Positions 6,799 through 14,834 of a stretch of DNA of 16,451 nt are shown piece by piece (within the stretch, counting starts at the first letter, position 1; each line of letters begins with the position of its first letter). The DNA lies in contig JAGDAE010000259.1 in NCBI GenBank assembly GCA_017959645.1, forward strand, positions 1-16,451. The letters run 5' to 3'. The notes under the pieces are model-generated. The model was not told where the DNA came from and did no database searches. It was given only the letters and a program-made list of their open reading frames with translations. This DNA is from Kiritimatiellia bacterium. Lineage in GTDB: Bacteria > Verrucomicrobiota > Kiritimatiellia > RFP12 > UBA1067. Made by a program: the position numbers and the translations under genes.

Positions 6799-7356
6799 AT
6801 GAACGCGCTTGTCCTGCTGGCCGACGGATTCGAAGATATCGAGGCGATCACCGCCGTCGATGTGCTCAGAAGGGGCGGGATCGAAACGACGACCGCGTCG
6901 ACCGGGGGTTCGACCGGGGTCGGGAGCGCGCACGGAATCTCCATCGTTGCGGACGCGATGTTCGCGGACGTCGCCGTCATCGACTGGGATGCAATAATCC
7001 TTCCCGGCGGCGGAAAGTGCGCTGAAGCCCTGCGCGGCAACGACGCGGTGATAAAGCGTCTGCAGCGGCAGAAAGACGAGGGGCGGCTCATCTGCGCGAT
7101 TTGCGCGTCGCCGCTCGTTCTCGAAGAGGCGGAAGTCATCGAGCCGGGGCAGCACGTGACGTGCTATCCGTCTTGTGCGTTGGAGATGAACCGCCAGACG
7201 GCCGACGTTCCCGTTGTCGCCGACGGCCAGCTGGTGACCGGCCAGGCGCCGGGTTCGGCGCTGCTGTTCGCGCTCGTGGTTTTGCAGGCGCTCGCTGGCG
7301 AACAGGTCGCGCGCAAGGTCGCGAGGCAGATGGTAACCGACGTTCTCGACGAGTGA
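6799..7356 (+). CDS. DJ-1/PfpI family protein (YajL-like)
   Basis: This 185-residue protein matches the length and pattern of the DJ-1/ThiJ/YajL group, cytoplasmic proteins linked to oxidative or carbonyl stress. It has the opening NALVLLADGFEDIEAI, with Glu15 at the position of the conserved acidic residue (Glu18 in human DJ-1), the PGGG loop at about 72-75, and the nucleophile-elbow cysteine Cys102 in ICAICASP. The family signature is thus complete. The biochemical activity of this group (deglycase, glyoxalase or chaperone) is disputed and cannot be read from sequence. It lies 4 bases after the RRM gene, and its stop is 1 base ahead of the ATG of the ABC-transporter gene, which suggests coupled translation. 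Confidence 0.9.
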   Translation: MNALVLLADGFEDIEAITAVDVLRRGGIETTTASTGGSTGVGSAHGISIVADAMFADVAVIDWDAIILPGGGKCAEALRGNDAVIKRLQRQKDEGRLICAICASPLVLEEAEVIEPGQHVTCYPSCALEMNRQTADVPVVADGQLVTGQAPGSALLFALVVLQALAGEQVARKVARQMVTDVLDE

Positions 7357-7357
7357 A

Positions 7358-9670
7358 ATGAGACCGGCGCTCGCGTTTTTTGCGCTGGCGACGCGGCTGG
7401 CCTTCGCCAAGACGGAGGTCAGCTTTCTTTTTTCGTACGATCCCGACCGCCCTGAGACACCGGCCACCCGGCGCATACTCGAGCGCGCGAAAGAGACCGG
7501 GGCTTTCGAGCCGGTCAAGTGGGGTGGACTCGTGCTGCCCGGCGCCGGCGGTAGGGCGACGTTCATGCTCGCGCTCGCCGGCGGAACGGCGCCGGACATC
7601 TACAAGGCCTGGTTCCACATCCTGCGCCACGACGTCGCCAACGGCTTCGTGTATCCGCTCGACGAATGGCTTACGCCCGCGGAGCCGAAGAACATATGGG
7701 ACGAGGTGCGCATCTCCGACGGCCACGTCTGGGCGTTGCCGACGCCGGGCATAGCGTACTACGGGCTCGTATACCGCAAGGATTTCGTGCGCGAAGCGGG
7801 GCTCGCCCCCGAAACGCCTCCGGCGACTTGGGACGAATTCACGGACTGGTGCGTCAAACTCACGAGAGACGGCCGGCGCGCGTTCGCGATCGAAAACCGT
7901 CCGTGGGGGTTTCTGCCCTGGGTGCAGTCGGCCGGCGGCGACGTGATACGCAAAAAGCCGGACGGCTCGTACGAGGCGGCGTTCGATTCTCCCGAGGCGG
8001 TGCGCGCCGCCGAGTATCTGCGTTCGCTGGTCAGGCTCGGCACGGTCAGGGGGCTGCCTACGCTTACGGTGGCGGACGATCTCGGACGGCTTTTCACCGG
8101 CGGCGAGATCGCGATCGTCTTCGGCGGCGAAGACACGGTCGTGCGCCTTACGGAAACGCTCGATTTCCCTGCGGATCTCATCGGCATCATGCCGTTTCCG
8201 GCCGCCGATGCAAACTGCTCGCGCGTCATCCAGGCGCACAAGCATTTCTACGCGCTTTCCGAATCGGTCGCGCACCGCCCCAAAGAAGACCGCGATACCG
8301 TCTTCGACTGCCTGCGCACCCTAGCCAGCGAAGATCTGGCCGACGAAGACGTGCGCCGCAACGTCGCCGAGGGAAGGGCGATGTGGTGCAAGCCGGCGGA
8401 TCTGGAGCGGCTCGGCTTCACGGAGGAGCTTGCGAAGCTGCCGGCGGGAATCCGTAACATGTACGCCGACATAGATTCCGGCGCGATCCGCGCCGTTACC
8501 GAGCCGTGGATCGGTTTCTGGCAGGCGGCCAGCGATCTGGTGCAGCGCAAGTTCCTCGGACTGCTGCTGTCCGACGCCGGCGGCGAACTCGATTGCCGGG
8601 TCGCGCTCGCTTCGGTGAACGAGGAGGCGAACCGCGGACTTATGTTCGACAGCGACCGCGCAGACATCGACGCCGCGCGCCCCTACGCGAGGGCGATCCT
8701 CGGTGCGTTCCTGTCGTGCGCGCTCGTCGCGGCGTTCCTCGCATGGCGGCACGAGAGGGGGACGGCGGCCGCGCGCGCGGACTCGGGCGGCCGCGCGCCG
8801 TTCCGGCTCGCTCCGTGGCTGTTCCTGTTGCCGGCCGTCGGCTCGGTGCTCGTCTGGAGCTACTGGCCGCTGGTGAAGGGGGCGATGATGGCGTTCCAGG
8901 ACTATTGCATCGTCGGCGGTGCCAGCTGGACGGGACTGGACAATTTCATCCGCGTCGCCACCGATCCCAATTTCTGGAAGGCGTGGGTGCGGACGCTGGA
9001 GTATGTGGCGACGACGATTCTGCTCGGGTTTCTTGCGCCGATACTGCTGGCCGTGATGCTGTGCGAAATTCCGCGCGGCAAGATATTCTTCCGCTTCCTG
9101 TATTTTCTGCCGCATCTGACCAGCGCGCTCGTCGTGACACTCTTGTGGAAGCTGATGTTCGACCCCACCGAAAACGGAATACTCAACCAGATTCTCGCTT
9201 CGCTCGGGATGGCGCGCCGCGCGTGGCTGCAGGATCCGTCGTCGGCGATGGTCTGCTGCATAATCCCCGGCGTCTGGGCCGGAGCCGGGATAAGCTCGCT
9301 CATCTACGTCGCCGCGCTCGGTTCGCTACCTAAGGATTACTACGAGGCGGCCGCGCTCGACGGCGCGGGGATTCTCGCGCGGTTTAGGCACGTGGTGTTT
9401 CCGCAGCTCGCGCCGCTGATGGTGATCAACTTCGTCGGCGCGTTCATTGCCGCGTTCCAGGGGATGGGGGCGATATTCCTGCTCACGTTTGGCGGTCCCG
9501 GCGACGCCACGCAGGTGCTGTCGCTGCAGATATGGAAAGAGGCGTACAACAATCTGCGCTTCTCCACCGCGACGACGATGGCGTGGTTTCTCGGCGTCGC
9601 GCTCATTGGCTTTACCTATCTCCAGATCCGTTTTCTGCGCCGGGTCGAATTCCGCCGCGCCGGCGCATGA
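7358..9670 (+). CDS. ABC sugar-type transporter: binding protein fused to MalF-type permease
   Basis: The protein has 770 residues. Residues about 1-18 look like a signal peptide. Residues about 20-440 resemble family-1 extracellular solute-binding proteins (for example PPATWDEFTDWCVKL and the FTGGEIAIVFGGED region). A membrane span at about 447-466 leads to a linker, then a MalF/UgpA-type permease from about 484 with several spans and the coupling motif YEAAALDGAGILARFRHVVFPQLAP beginning at 662, which contacts the ATPase. Family members import sugars or related solutes; the substrate is not readable here. In most such systems the binding protein and permease are separate. The second permease (MalG-type) and the ATPase are not in this window, so the partners must be encoded elsewhere. 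No stop or frameshift breaks the fusion. Confidence 0.88.
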   Translation: MRPALAFFALATRLAFAKTEVSFLFSYDPDRPETPATRRILERAKETGAFEPVKWGGLVLPGAGGRATFMLALAGGTAPDIYKAWFHILRHDVANGFVYPLDEWLTPAEPKNIWDEVRISDGHVWALPTPGIAYYGLVYRKDFVREAGLAPETPPATWDEFTDWCVKLTRDGRRAFAIENRPWGFLPWVQSAGGDVIRKKPDGSYEAAFDSPEAVRAAEYLRSLVRLGTVRGLPTLTVADDLGRLFTGGEIAIVFGGEDTVVRLTETLDFPADLIGIMPFPAADANCSRVIQAHKHFYALSESVAHRPKEDRDTVFDCLRTLASEDLADEDVRRNVAEGRAMWCKPADLERLGFTEELAKLPAGIRNMYADIDSGAIRAVTEPWIGFWQAASDLVQRKFLGLLLSDAGGELDCRVALASVNEEANRGLMFDSDRADIDAARPYARAILGAFLSCALVAAFLAWRHERGTAAARADSGGRAPFRLAPWLFLLPAVGSVLVWSYWPLVKGAMMAFQDYCIVGGASWTGLDNFIRVATDPNFWKAWVRTLEYVATTILLGFLAPILLAVMLCEIPRGKIFFRFLYFLPHLTSALVVTLLWKLMFDPTENGILNQILASLGMARRAWLQDPSSAMVCCIIPGVWAGAGISSLIYVAALGSLPKDYYEAAALDGAGILARFRHVVFPQLAPLMVINFVGAFIAAFQGMGAIFLLTFGGPGDATQVLSLQIWKEAYNNLRFSTATTMAWFLGVALIGFTYLQIRFLRRVEFRRAGA

Positions 9671-9693
9671 CGATTTCGACGTCGATTTTGCCG

Positions 9694-9723
9694 TTGCATT
9701 TTCGGGCGCACATTTGATATAAT
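9694..9723 (+). promoter_or_regulatory. Promoter for the small basic protein/prmA/infC/psd/pssA cluster
   Basis: TTGCAT (9694-9699) and TATAAT (9718-9723) are separated by 18 bases, a sigma-70-like arrangement. It is the only good promoter in the 98-base gap between the transporter gene and ATG 9769. A GAAGAAAGAAGAGG purine-rich Shine-Dalgarno region follows at about 9746-9759. No clear terminator for the upstream gene is visible in the gap. Confidence 0.7.
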
Positions 9724-9768
9724 ACGCGCCGTCAATTTCTCCAAAGAAGAAAGAAGAGGTAGAACAAC

Positions 9769-9981
9769 ATGGGTACAGGTCGTACACTACGCAAAGAATC
9801 GCACGTCCGTCCGTGCAAAACGCCGGCCGGCAAGGCGCGCAAGAACAAAGCGCAGCGTGCCCGTCTGGTGAAGCTCGGCATGGCCGAGGCCGACGTCAAG
9901 AGCATGGGCGACGACGACGTGAGGATTCTCGTCCAGCGTCCGACGGTCGTCAAGAAACTGGTCGCGAAAAAGGCCAAGTGA
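9769..9981 (+). CDS. Small basic protein of unknown function ahead of prmA
   Basis: This 70-residue, very Lys/Arg-rich protein starts MGTGRTLRKESHVRPCKTPAG. It has its own promoter and a purine-rich ribosome-binding region, and prmA starts 4 bases after its stop. The charge and size resemble small ribosome-associated or nucleic-acid-binding proteins. The central part (about 22-48) may be a helix, and the end KKLVAKKAK is a basic tail. I do not recognise a named family. Being first in a cluster with prmA (ribosomal protein methyltransferase) and infC (initiation factor) suggests a ribosome-linked role, which is inference from position only. Confidence 0.8.
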   Translation: MGTGRTLRKESHVRPCKTPAGKARKNKAQRARLVKLGMAEADVKSMGDDDVRILVQRPTVVKKLVAKKAK

Positions 9982-9985
9982 CGGA

Positions 9986-10828
9986 ATGACGCTCGTAAGC
10001 TGTTCGATACCCGAACAGTTCGTCAATCCCCTCTTCGAGGTATTCGACGGAGGGGATTTTGTTTTGACGTCATACCGCGACATAGAAGAGCGGCTTACGC
10101 GGATGCAGCTTTTTTTCGAGGATGCCGGCAGGGTGTCCGAGGCACAGTCGCGCCTCAAGGCGGCGATGGATATAGTTGGAATATCGGCTCCGTTCGAGAC
10201 GAAAGAGATTCCCGACGAAGACTGGAAGTATTCCTACCGGCGCCATTTCAAGACCGAGCGGATCTCTCGCCGGATCATCGTGCGTCCGCCGTGGGAGCCG
10301 GAGGTTTCGGGAGAGTGCGTGATAACGCTCGATCCCGGGCTGGCGTTCGGGACCGGCAAGCACGAGACGACGCGCGCGTGCCTTGAATACATCGACGAAC
10401 TCGCCGGGACCGGCGGCGGGTTTCTCGACATGGGGTGCGGCTCGGGGATTCTCTCGATCGCCGCCGCCAAGCTCGGATACGGTCCGGTCGAGGGCTTCGA
10501 CGTCGACCAGGAGGCGGTCGACGCCTCGATTGCGAACGCGGCCGCAAACGGGGTCGAGGTCTCGTACCACAGATTCGCGCTCGGCCGCAAAGCCCCCGCG
10601 CAGGGGCGTTACGATCTGGTGGCGGCCAACATACTCGCGCCGCTTCTGGTCAGGTTCGCCGACGAGATCGTGCAGTATGTTTCCGGCAGGCTGATCGTCT
10701 CAGGCATACTCGACGGGCTGTATCCGGAAGTTGCGGCGGCGTACCGCGAAAGGGGATTCGAAGAAATTTCGCGCAGGACGATTGGAGAATGGACGACGGG
10801 ACTGCTTGCGCGCAAGAGCCTAATTTGA
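9986..10828 (+). CDS. prmA: Ribosomal protein L11 methyltransferase
   Basis: This 280-residue cytoplasmic enzyme uses S-adenosylmethionine to methylate ribosomal protein L11; the length is close to the usual 290. It has the PrmA-specific segment DPGLAFGTGKHETTR starting at residue 116, the SAM-binding motif I FLDMGCGSGILSIAA from about 146, and the NILAPLL post-motif from 215. The N-terminus (about 1-80) corresponds to the short substrate-recognition domain of the family. It follows the small basic protein by 4 bases and is followed after 39 bases by infC. The 3' end and gap carry an imperfect inverted repeat, TTTGAT-ATCAAA (10824-10845), whose meaning is unclear. Confidence 0.93.
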   Translation: MTLVSCSIPEQFVNPLFEVFDGGDFVLTSYRDIEERLTRMQLFFEDAGRVSEAQSRLKAAMDIVGISAPFETKEIPDEDWKYSYRRHFKTERISRRIIVRPPWEPEVSGECVITLDPGLAFGTGKHETTRACLEYIDELAGTGGGFLDMGCGSGILSIAAAKLGYGPVEGFDVDQEAVDASIANAAANGVEVSYHRFALGRKAPAQGRYDLVAANILAPLLVRFADEIVQYVSGRLIVSGILDGLYPEVAAAYRERGFEEISRRTIGEWTTGLLARKSLI

Positions 10829-10867
10829 TAAACTATATCATCAAAAACCCAAAAGAAGAGGTGAGTT

Positions 10868-11437
10868 ATCGTACAGCAAGCCACTCGAACGAACTACAAG
10901 ATACGCGTTCCGCAGGTTCGCGTTCTTGATGCTCAGGGATCGATGCTCGGCGTGATGCCGACGCGCGACGCGTTGCGTCTCGCCGAAAACCGCGGACTCG
11001 ACCTGGTCGAGATAACGCCCAACGCCTACCCGCCCGTGTGCAAGATAATGGACTACGGGAAGTACAAGTACGAGGAGTCGATCAAGGCGAAACAGGCCCG
11101 CAAGTCGCAGAAGGTTCAGAAGGTGAAGGAGATCAAATTCCATCCCGGAACCGACACCAACGACTTCAACTACAAGCTCGGCCAGATACGCGGGTTTCTC
11201 TCCTCGGGCTGCAAGGTCAAGCTCACGCTGCAGTATCGCGGGCGCGAGAACGCCCACCGCGAACTCGGCGAGGACGTTATCAACCGCGTGCTCGAGCAGC
11301 TGCAGGGCGAATGCTTCGTCGAGCAGGCGCCGAAGACCCTCGGCAGAATCCTCGGCGCGCTGATCGGGCCTCCGCGCAAAAACGGACCGAAGCCGAAGCC
11401 GTCCGATCCCGGCGCGATAAAGATTTCGGTGTCATGA
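10868..11437 (+). CDS. infC: Translation initiation factor IF-3, starting at ATC
   Basis: The protein has 189 residues. IF-3 binds the 30S subunit, rejects non-initiator tRNA and non-canonical start codons, and prevents early subunit joining. The conserved IF-3 N-terminus (YKIRVPQVRVLDAQG) lies upstream of the first ATG in frame (10943), so the real start must be earlier. ATC at 10868 sits 4 bases after the Shine-Dalgarno AGAGGTGAG, and an in-frame TGA at 10862-10864 closes the frame just upstream. AUU/AUC-type starts are typical of infC and give IF-3 autoregulation. N-domain about 1-80, C-domain about 85-175. Downstream of infC one usually finds rpmI and rplT; here it is psd, whose ATG overlaps the infC stop (ATGA at 11434). 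Confidence 0.95.
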   Translation: MVQQATRTNYKIRVPQVRVLDAQGSMLGVMPTRDALRLAENRGLDLVEITPNAYPPVCKIMDYGKYKYEESIKAKQARKSQKVQKVKEIKFHPGTDTNDFNYKLGQIRGFLSSGCKVKLTLQYRGRENAHRELGEDVINRVLEQLQGECFVEQAPKTLGRILGALIGPPRKNGPKPKPSDPGAIKISVS

Positions 11438-12150
11438 GTCCGGGAACCGGGCCAGATTTCTCCAATTCGGCGTATCTCTTCCCCCATATCGACAAAGAGG
11501 GGTGGAAGTTCGGCACGCTGGCGCTTTTGGTCGCGGTCGCGCTTGCCGTCGTCGCGTGTCTGCCCGGTTTCGGCGCTCTGGGCTGGTTTGTGTTGCCGTC
11601 GTTTCTTCTCGCATACGGCGTGTTTCTGTTTTTTCGCGATCCCGAGCGGTATCCGCCGGACGGGGACGGGTCGGCGATTCTTTCGCCGGCGGACGGCCGC
11701 GTGTGCATGGTGGAGGAGTGCGACTTCCCGGACTTTTTCGCGGACGGTTCGAAACACTGGCGCGTGTCGGTGTTCATGAGCGTGTTCAACGTACACGTCA
11801 ACCGCATGCCTACGGCCGGAACGGTCGAGAAGAAAGACTATATCGCCGCCGGCAGGTTCTTCAATGCGTCGCTCGACAAGGCGTCGAAGGAGAACGAGCG
11901 GTGCAACTACATGGTAAAGGCGGAGAACGGCCAGCGGTACGCGGTAACCCAGATCGCCGGGCTCGTCGCTCGCCGCATCGTGCCCAGGGTTTCGGACGGA
12001 GACCGTCTCGAGGCGGCGCAGAGGTTCGGGCTCATACGCTTCGGCTCGCGGCTCGACGTGTATCTGCCTTTCGGCGTCGAGCCGGAGGTGCGGGTCGGGC
12101 AGACGATGGTTGCGGGCGAGACCGTAATCGGACATCTTTCGCGGGGATGA
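11434..12150 (+). CDS. psd: Phosphatidylserine decarboxylase (short type)
   Basis: This 238-residue membrane-associated enzyme decarboxylates phosphatidylserine to phosphatidylethanolamine. One or two hydrophobic segments lie near the N-terminus (about 26-66), followed by RDPERYPP, LSPADG and VFMSVFNVHVNRMPTAG, all typical of the family. The self-cleavage site is Gly204-Ser205 in RFGSRLDVYLP, where Ser205 becomes the pyruvoyl cofactor and the cut gives a small C-terminal alpha chain of about 34 residues. The start ATG overlaps the infC stop, so translation is probably coupled. The next gene, pssA, makes the substrate of this enzyme, so the two consecutive steps are encoded together. Confidence 0.93.
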   Translation: MSPGTGPDFSNSAYLFPHIDKEGWKFGTLALLVAVALAVVACLPGFGALGWFVLPSFLLAYGVFLFFRDPERYPPDGDGSAILSPADGRVCMVEECDFPDFFADGSKHWRVSVFMSVFNVHVNRMPTAGTVEKKDYIAAGRFFNASLDKASKENERCNYMVKAENGQRYAVTQIAGLVARRIVPRVSDGDRLEAAQRFGLIRFGSRLDVYLPFGVEPEVRVGQTMVAGETVIGHLSRG

Positions 12151-12154
12151 CAGG

Positions 12155-13039
12155 ATGAGCAGATTCCGTTTGAGAGGAAGAAGACGCCGCAACCGCGCGG
12201 AGGCGCGCAACGAGCGGATCCCGGTCGGGGCGATCGTCCCTAACCTGATAACGTCCCTCGCCGCGTGCGCCGGGATCACTTCGATTTCGCTGTCCAGCGA
12301 AGGGCGGTTCCTGCCTGCTCTGTGGGCGTTGCTGTTCGCCGCCGCGTGCGACGGAATCGACGGCCGGGTGGCGCGGCTTCTGAAGGCGAGCTCCAGACTA
12401 GGAGCCGAACTCGATTCGCTGGCAGACTTCGTGAACTTCGGCGTCGCGCCCGCGATGTTCATGTATTTCTGGATGACGGGCGGGCCTACGCACGTTCTCG
12501 ACGACGGCACGGTGGTTTCGCGCCAGCTGGTGCGCATCGTGCTCGCCTGCTCGCTATACTACGCGATGTGCGACTGCTTCCGGTTGGCGCGGTTCAACAC
12601 GATGCTCGAGCAGCCGACGCTACCGTACTGGAAGCATTTCTTCACCGGCGTGCCGGCGCCGGGAGGGTGCTGGATGGTTCTTACTCCGGCGATACTGTCG
12701 ATAGCGCTGGAGGCGAAGGGAAGGTATCCGGCGCTGGCGACGCTGCTGCAGAATCCTACGACGGGCGTTTTCATGTTGTTGGCCGTGGGCACGCTGATGG
12801 CTTCGCGGATACCGACGGTGTCGCTCAAGGCGCTCAAGATAAACCGGCGCTACCAGTTGCCGATCATGGCGGCGCTGCTGCTCGTGATCGCGTTCATGGT
12901 CGCGAATTTCTGGCTTGCGCTCGGGACTCTCGGCGTGCTGTACATCGTCACGCTGCCGGTCTCGTGGCTCGCTTTCAGAAGAGTCAAATCGAAATTCGAA
13001 TCCCGCGGGGGCTTGACTTCCGCGCCCGATAAAAGGTAA
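12155..13039 (+). CDS. pssA: CDP-diacylglycerol--serine O-phosphatidyltransferase
   Basis: This 294-residue integral membrane enzyme joins CDP-diacylglycerol and serine to make phosphatidylserine, which psd then decarboxylates. The CDP-alcohol phosphatidyltransferase signature D-G-x2-A-R-x8-G-x3-D-x3-D is complete: D69-G70, A73-R74, G83, D87 and D91. The N-terminus is Arg-rich (about 5-25), followed by several membrane spans. It starts 4 bases after the psd stop. The 3' end overlaps the likely promoter of the next gene (TTGACT at 13013-13018), so the operon probably ends here. A related CDP-alcohol enzyme is possible, but the linkage to psd makes PssA by far the best reading. Confidence 0.92.
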   Translation: MSRFRLRGRRRRNRAEARNERIPVGAIVPNLITSLAACAGITSISLSSEGRFLPALWALLFAAACDGIDGRVARLLKASSRLGAELDSLADFVNFGVAPAMFMYFWMTGGPTHVLDDGTVVSRQLVRIVLACSLYYAMCDCFRLARFNTMLEQPTLPYWKHFFTGVPAPGGCWMVLTPAILSIALEAKGRYPALATLLQNPTTGVFMLLAVGTLMASRIPTVSLKALKINRRYQLPIMAALLLVIAFMVANFWLALGTLGVLYIVTLPVSWLAFRRVKSKFESRGGLTSAPDKR

Positions 13040-13042
13040 AAT
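13013..13042 (+). promoter_or_regulatory. Promoter inside the pssA 3' end for the surface-repeat protein gene
   Basis: TTGACT (13013-13018) and TAAAAT (13037-13042) are separated by 18 bases. AGGAG at 13057-13061 is the Shine-Dalgarno, 9 bases ahead of ATG 13071. This fits an independently transcribed gene behind the phospholipid operon. Confidence 0.65.
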
Positions 13043-13070
13043 ATATTCACACAAATAGGAGTACACTAAA

Positions 13071-13820
13071 ATGAAGCAAATGATCAAGATTGGTGCTGTG
13101 GCTCTCGCGGCCGCGTTTGTCCCCGCGATTTTGCCGGCCGGAGACGTCGAGGTGGAAAATGCAGCCGCCCTCGAGACGGAGGCGGAAGAGGCGGACGACG
13201 GAATGGCCGTCGGCTGGACCCCGCTCGCGATAGGCGTTTTCTCGCCGGTACAGCTGCCGTGGGGAATGGCCAAGTGGGACGTCTTCGGCCTCGATCTGAA
13301 TCTGCTGTATTCCGACGCGCCGAAGATGTACGGTCTCGGAATCGGCGGTCTCGCGTTCACGTCGCGCGACTACGCGAAGGGACTGATCGTCAGCGCCCTG
13401 TGCAACTGGGGGTCGAGAAACGTCTACGGCATGCGCGCGACGCTCGGTGCCAATGTCTGCCGCGACACGGTCTACGGCTTCGAGGCCGGGTGCTTCGGCT
13501 ACCGCAAGGATTTCTGGGGCATCGATGTCAATTTCCTCGGCAGCCTGCAGAAGAACGTTACCGGCTGGCAGATCGGCGGCCTCGTCAACATGGTCGACAA
13601 CCAGAGCTACGGCCTCGAGACCGCGCTCGGCATCAACATGTCCGGAATCGCCTACGGGTGCCAGCTCGGCGGAGGCAACTTCACCGACGAGCTCCACGGC
13701 GCGCAGATCGGCTTCCTGAACTATGCCAAGGAATGCCCGTGGGGCTTCCAGATCGGAATCATCAACATCATCATGGACAATACCCTCAAGGTTCTGCCCA
13801 TTGTCAACGGATACTTCTGA
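13071..13820 (+). CDS. Exported surface-repeat-like protein
   Basis: The protein has 249 residues. It starts with a signal peptide (MKQMIKIGAVALAAAFVPAILPAG) followed by an acidic stretch (about 25-45). The rest is Gly- and aromatic-rich and built of short repeated units with patterns like GxQIGxxN and GLETALGIN, for example WQIGGLVNMVDNQSYGLETA, LHGAQIGFLNYA and WGFQIGIINI. This matches proteins sometimes called LA_2272-type surface repeat proteins, which probably form a beta-structure at or in the outer membrane. The function of such proteins is not established. It has its own promoter, and parB follows after 15 bases, so parB may be transcribed from it. Confidence 0.65.
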   Translation: MKQMIKIGAVALAAAFVPAILPAGDVEVENAAALETEAEEADDGMAVGWTPLAIGVFSPVQLPWGMAKWDVFGLDLNLLYSDAPKMYGLGIGGLAFTSRDYAKGLIVSALCNWGSRNVYGMRATLGANVCRDTVYGFEAGCFGYRKDFWGIDVNFLGSLQKNVTGWQIGGLVNMVDNQSYGLETALGINMSGIAYGCQLGGGNFTDELHGAQIGFLNYAKECPWGFQIGIINIIMDNTLKVLPIVNGYF

Positions 13821-13835
13821 TAGATTTTTGCCGTC

Positions 13836-14834
13836 ATGGCGAAAAAGAAGGATAATCCGTTCTTGAAGAAAGCGACGGAGACTCCGGGGGTCTCCGTTCG
13901 TTCCGAAAAGCGCCACGGCCTCGGCCGCGGACTCGATTCGTTGCTTTCCGCTCCGACGTCGAAGCGGGCTGCGTCCGTCCCTCCGCAACCGGCTGCGGCC
14001 TTCGCGCCGGCGCCTGTGCGGGAGGGGTCGCTCGAAGTCGTCATAGCCGATATCGACCGCTGCCCGTTCCAGCCGCGCCGCGAGTTCAAGGCTGAAGAAC
14101 TGAACGAACTGGCCGAGAGCCTCAAGAACAACGGACTCGTCCAGCCGCCGACGATACGCCGCAATGCGGCCGGACGCTACGAGTTGATCGCCGGCGAGCG
14201 CCGCATCCGCGCCGCCCAGCAACTCGGGTGGAAGAAGATTCTCGTGACGCTGGTCGAGGCGGACGATCTCACCGCGGCGACGATGAACGCCGCCGAAAAT
14301 TTGCAACGAGAAGATCTTAATCCGATCGAAGAGGCGACGAGCTACCGTGCTTTGCAGGATCGTTTCGGGCTCTCTCAGGCGGACGTGGCGGAGAAGGTGG
14401 GCAAGGGCCGCGCGACGGTGGCGAACGCGGTGCGGCTGCTCGAACTTCCCGATGAGGTCAAGGCGCTCGTGCAGGCGCGGCTGCTCTCGGTCGGGCACGC
14501 CAAGGTCATTCTCGGGGTGGAAAGCGAAAAAGACCGCGTGCTACTGTCCCGCGACTGCGTGAACAACCAGCTTTCGGTGCGCGCGCTCGAGAACAAGATT
14601 AAGCGGCTCAAAGATCCGGTTCCGGTGAAAAATTCCGCGACCGACGATCTGCCGGATGTGTACGTCAAGGCGCTCGCCGACAAGCTCAAGAAGCATCTCG
14701 GCTGCGCGGTTCGCGTGACCAGCGGCAAGACCCACAAGGACGGGCGCCACACCAAGGGCGTTCTCGAGATAGATTTCTTCGACAATGACGATCTCGACCG
14801 CATCATCAGGATGATCGGCGTGGAGATCGATTGA
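13836..14834 (+). CDS. parB: Chromosome-partitioning protein ParB
   Basis: The protein has 332 residues. ParB is a CTP-dependent DNA-clamp protein that loads at parS sites and positions the origin region. An N-terminal extension contains HGLGRGLDSLLS (about 27-38), which resembles the ParA-interacting end. The CTP-binding core holds GERRIRAAQ (120-128) and ENLQREDLNPIEEA. The helix-turn-helix follows (FGLSQADVAEKVGKGRATVANAVRLLELP), and the C-terminal dimer domain is shorter than usual but present. No parA is in this window and no clear parS palindrome was seen by eye, so ParA may be encoded elsewhere. The stop TGA overlaps the ATG of the M28 peptidase (TGATG). Confidence 0.92.
   Translation: MAKKKDNPFLKKATETPGVSVRSEKRHGLGRGLDSLLSAPTSKRAASVPPQPAAAFAPAPVREGSLEVVIADIDRCPFQPRREFKAEELNELAESLKNNGLVQPPTIRRNAAGRYELIAGERRIRAAQQLGWKKILVTLVEADDLTAATMNAAENLQREDLNPIEEATSYRALQDRFGLSQADVAEKVGKGRATVANAVRLLELPDEVKALVQARLLSVGHAKVILGVESEKDRVLLSRDCVNNQLSVRALENKIKRLKDPVPVKNSATDDLPDVYVKALADKLKKHLGCAVRVTSGKTHKDGRHTKGVLEIDFFDNDDLDRIIRMIGVEID

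Noticed and set aside
9386..9402. Possible parS-like site around CACGTG (also near 7156)
   Set aside because: Only the CACGTG centre matches; the flanks do not fit the 16-base parS palindrome, and both lie inside coding sequence.
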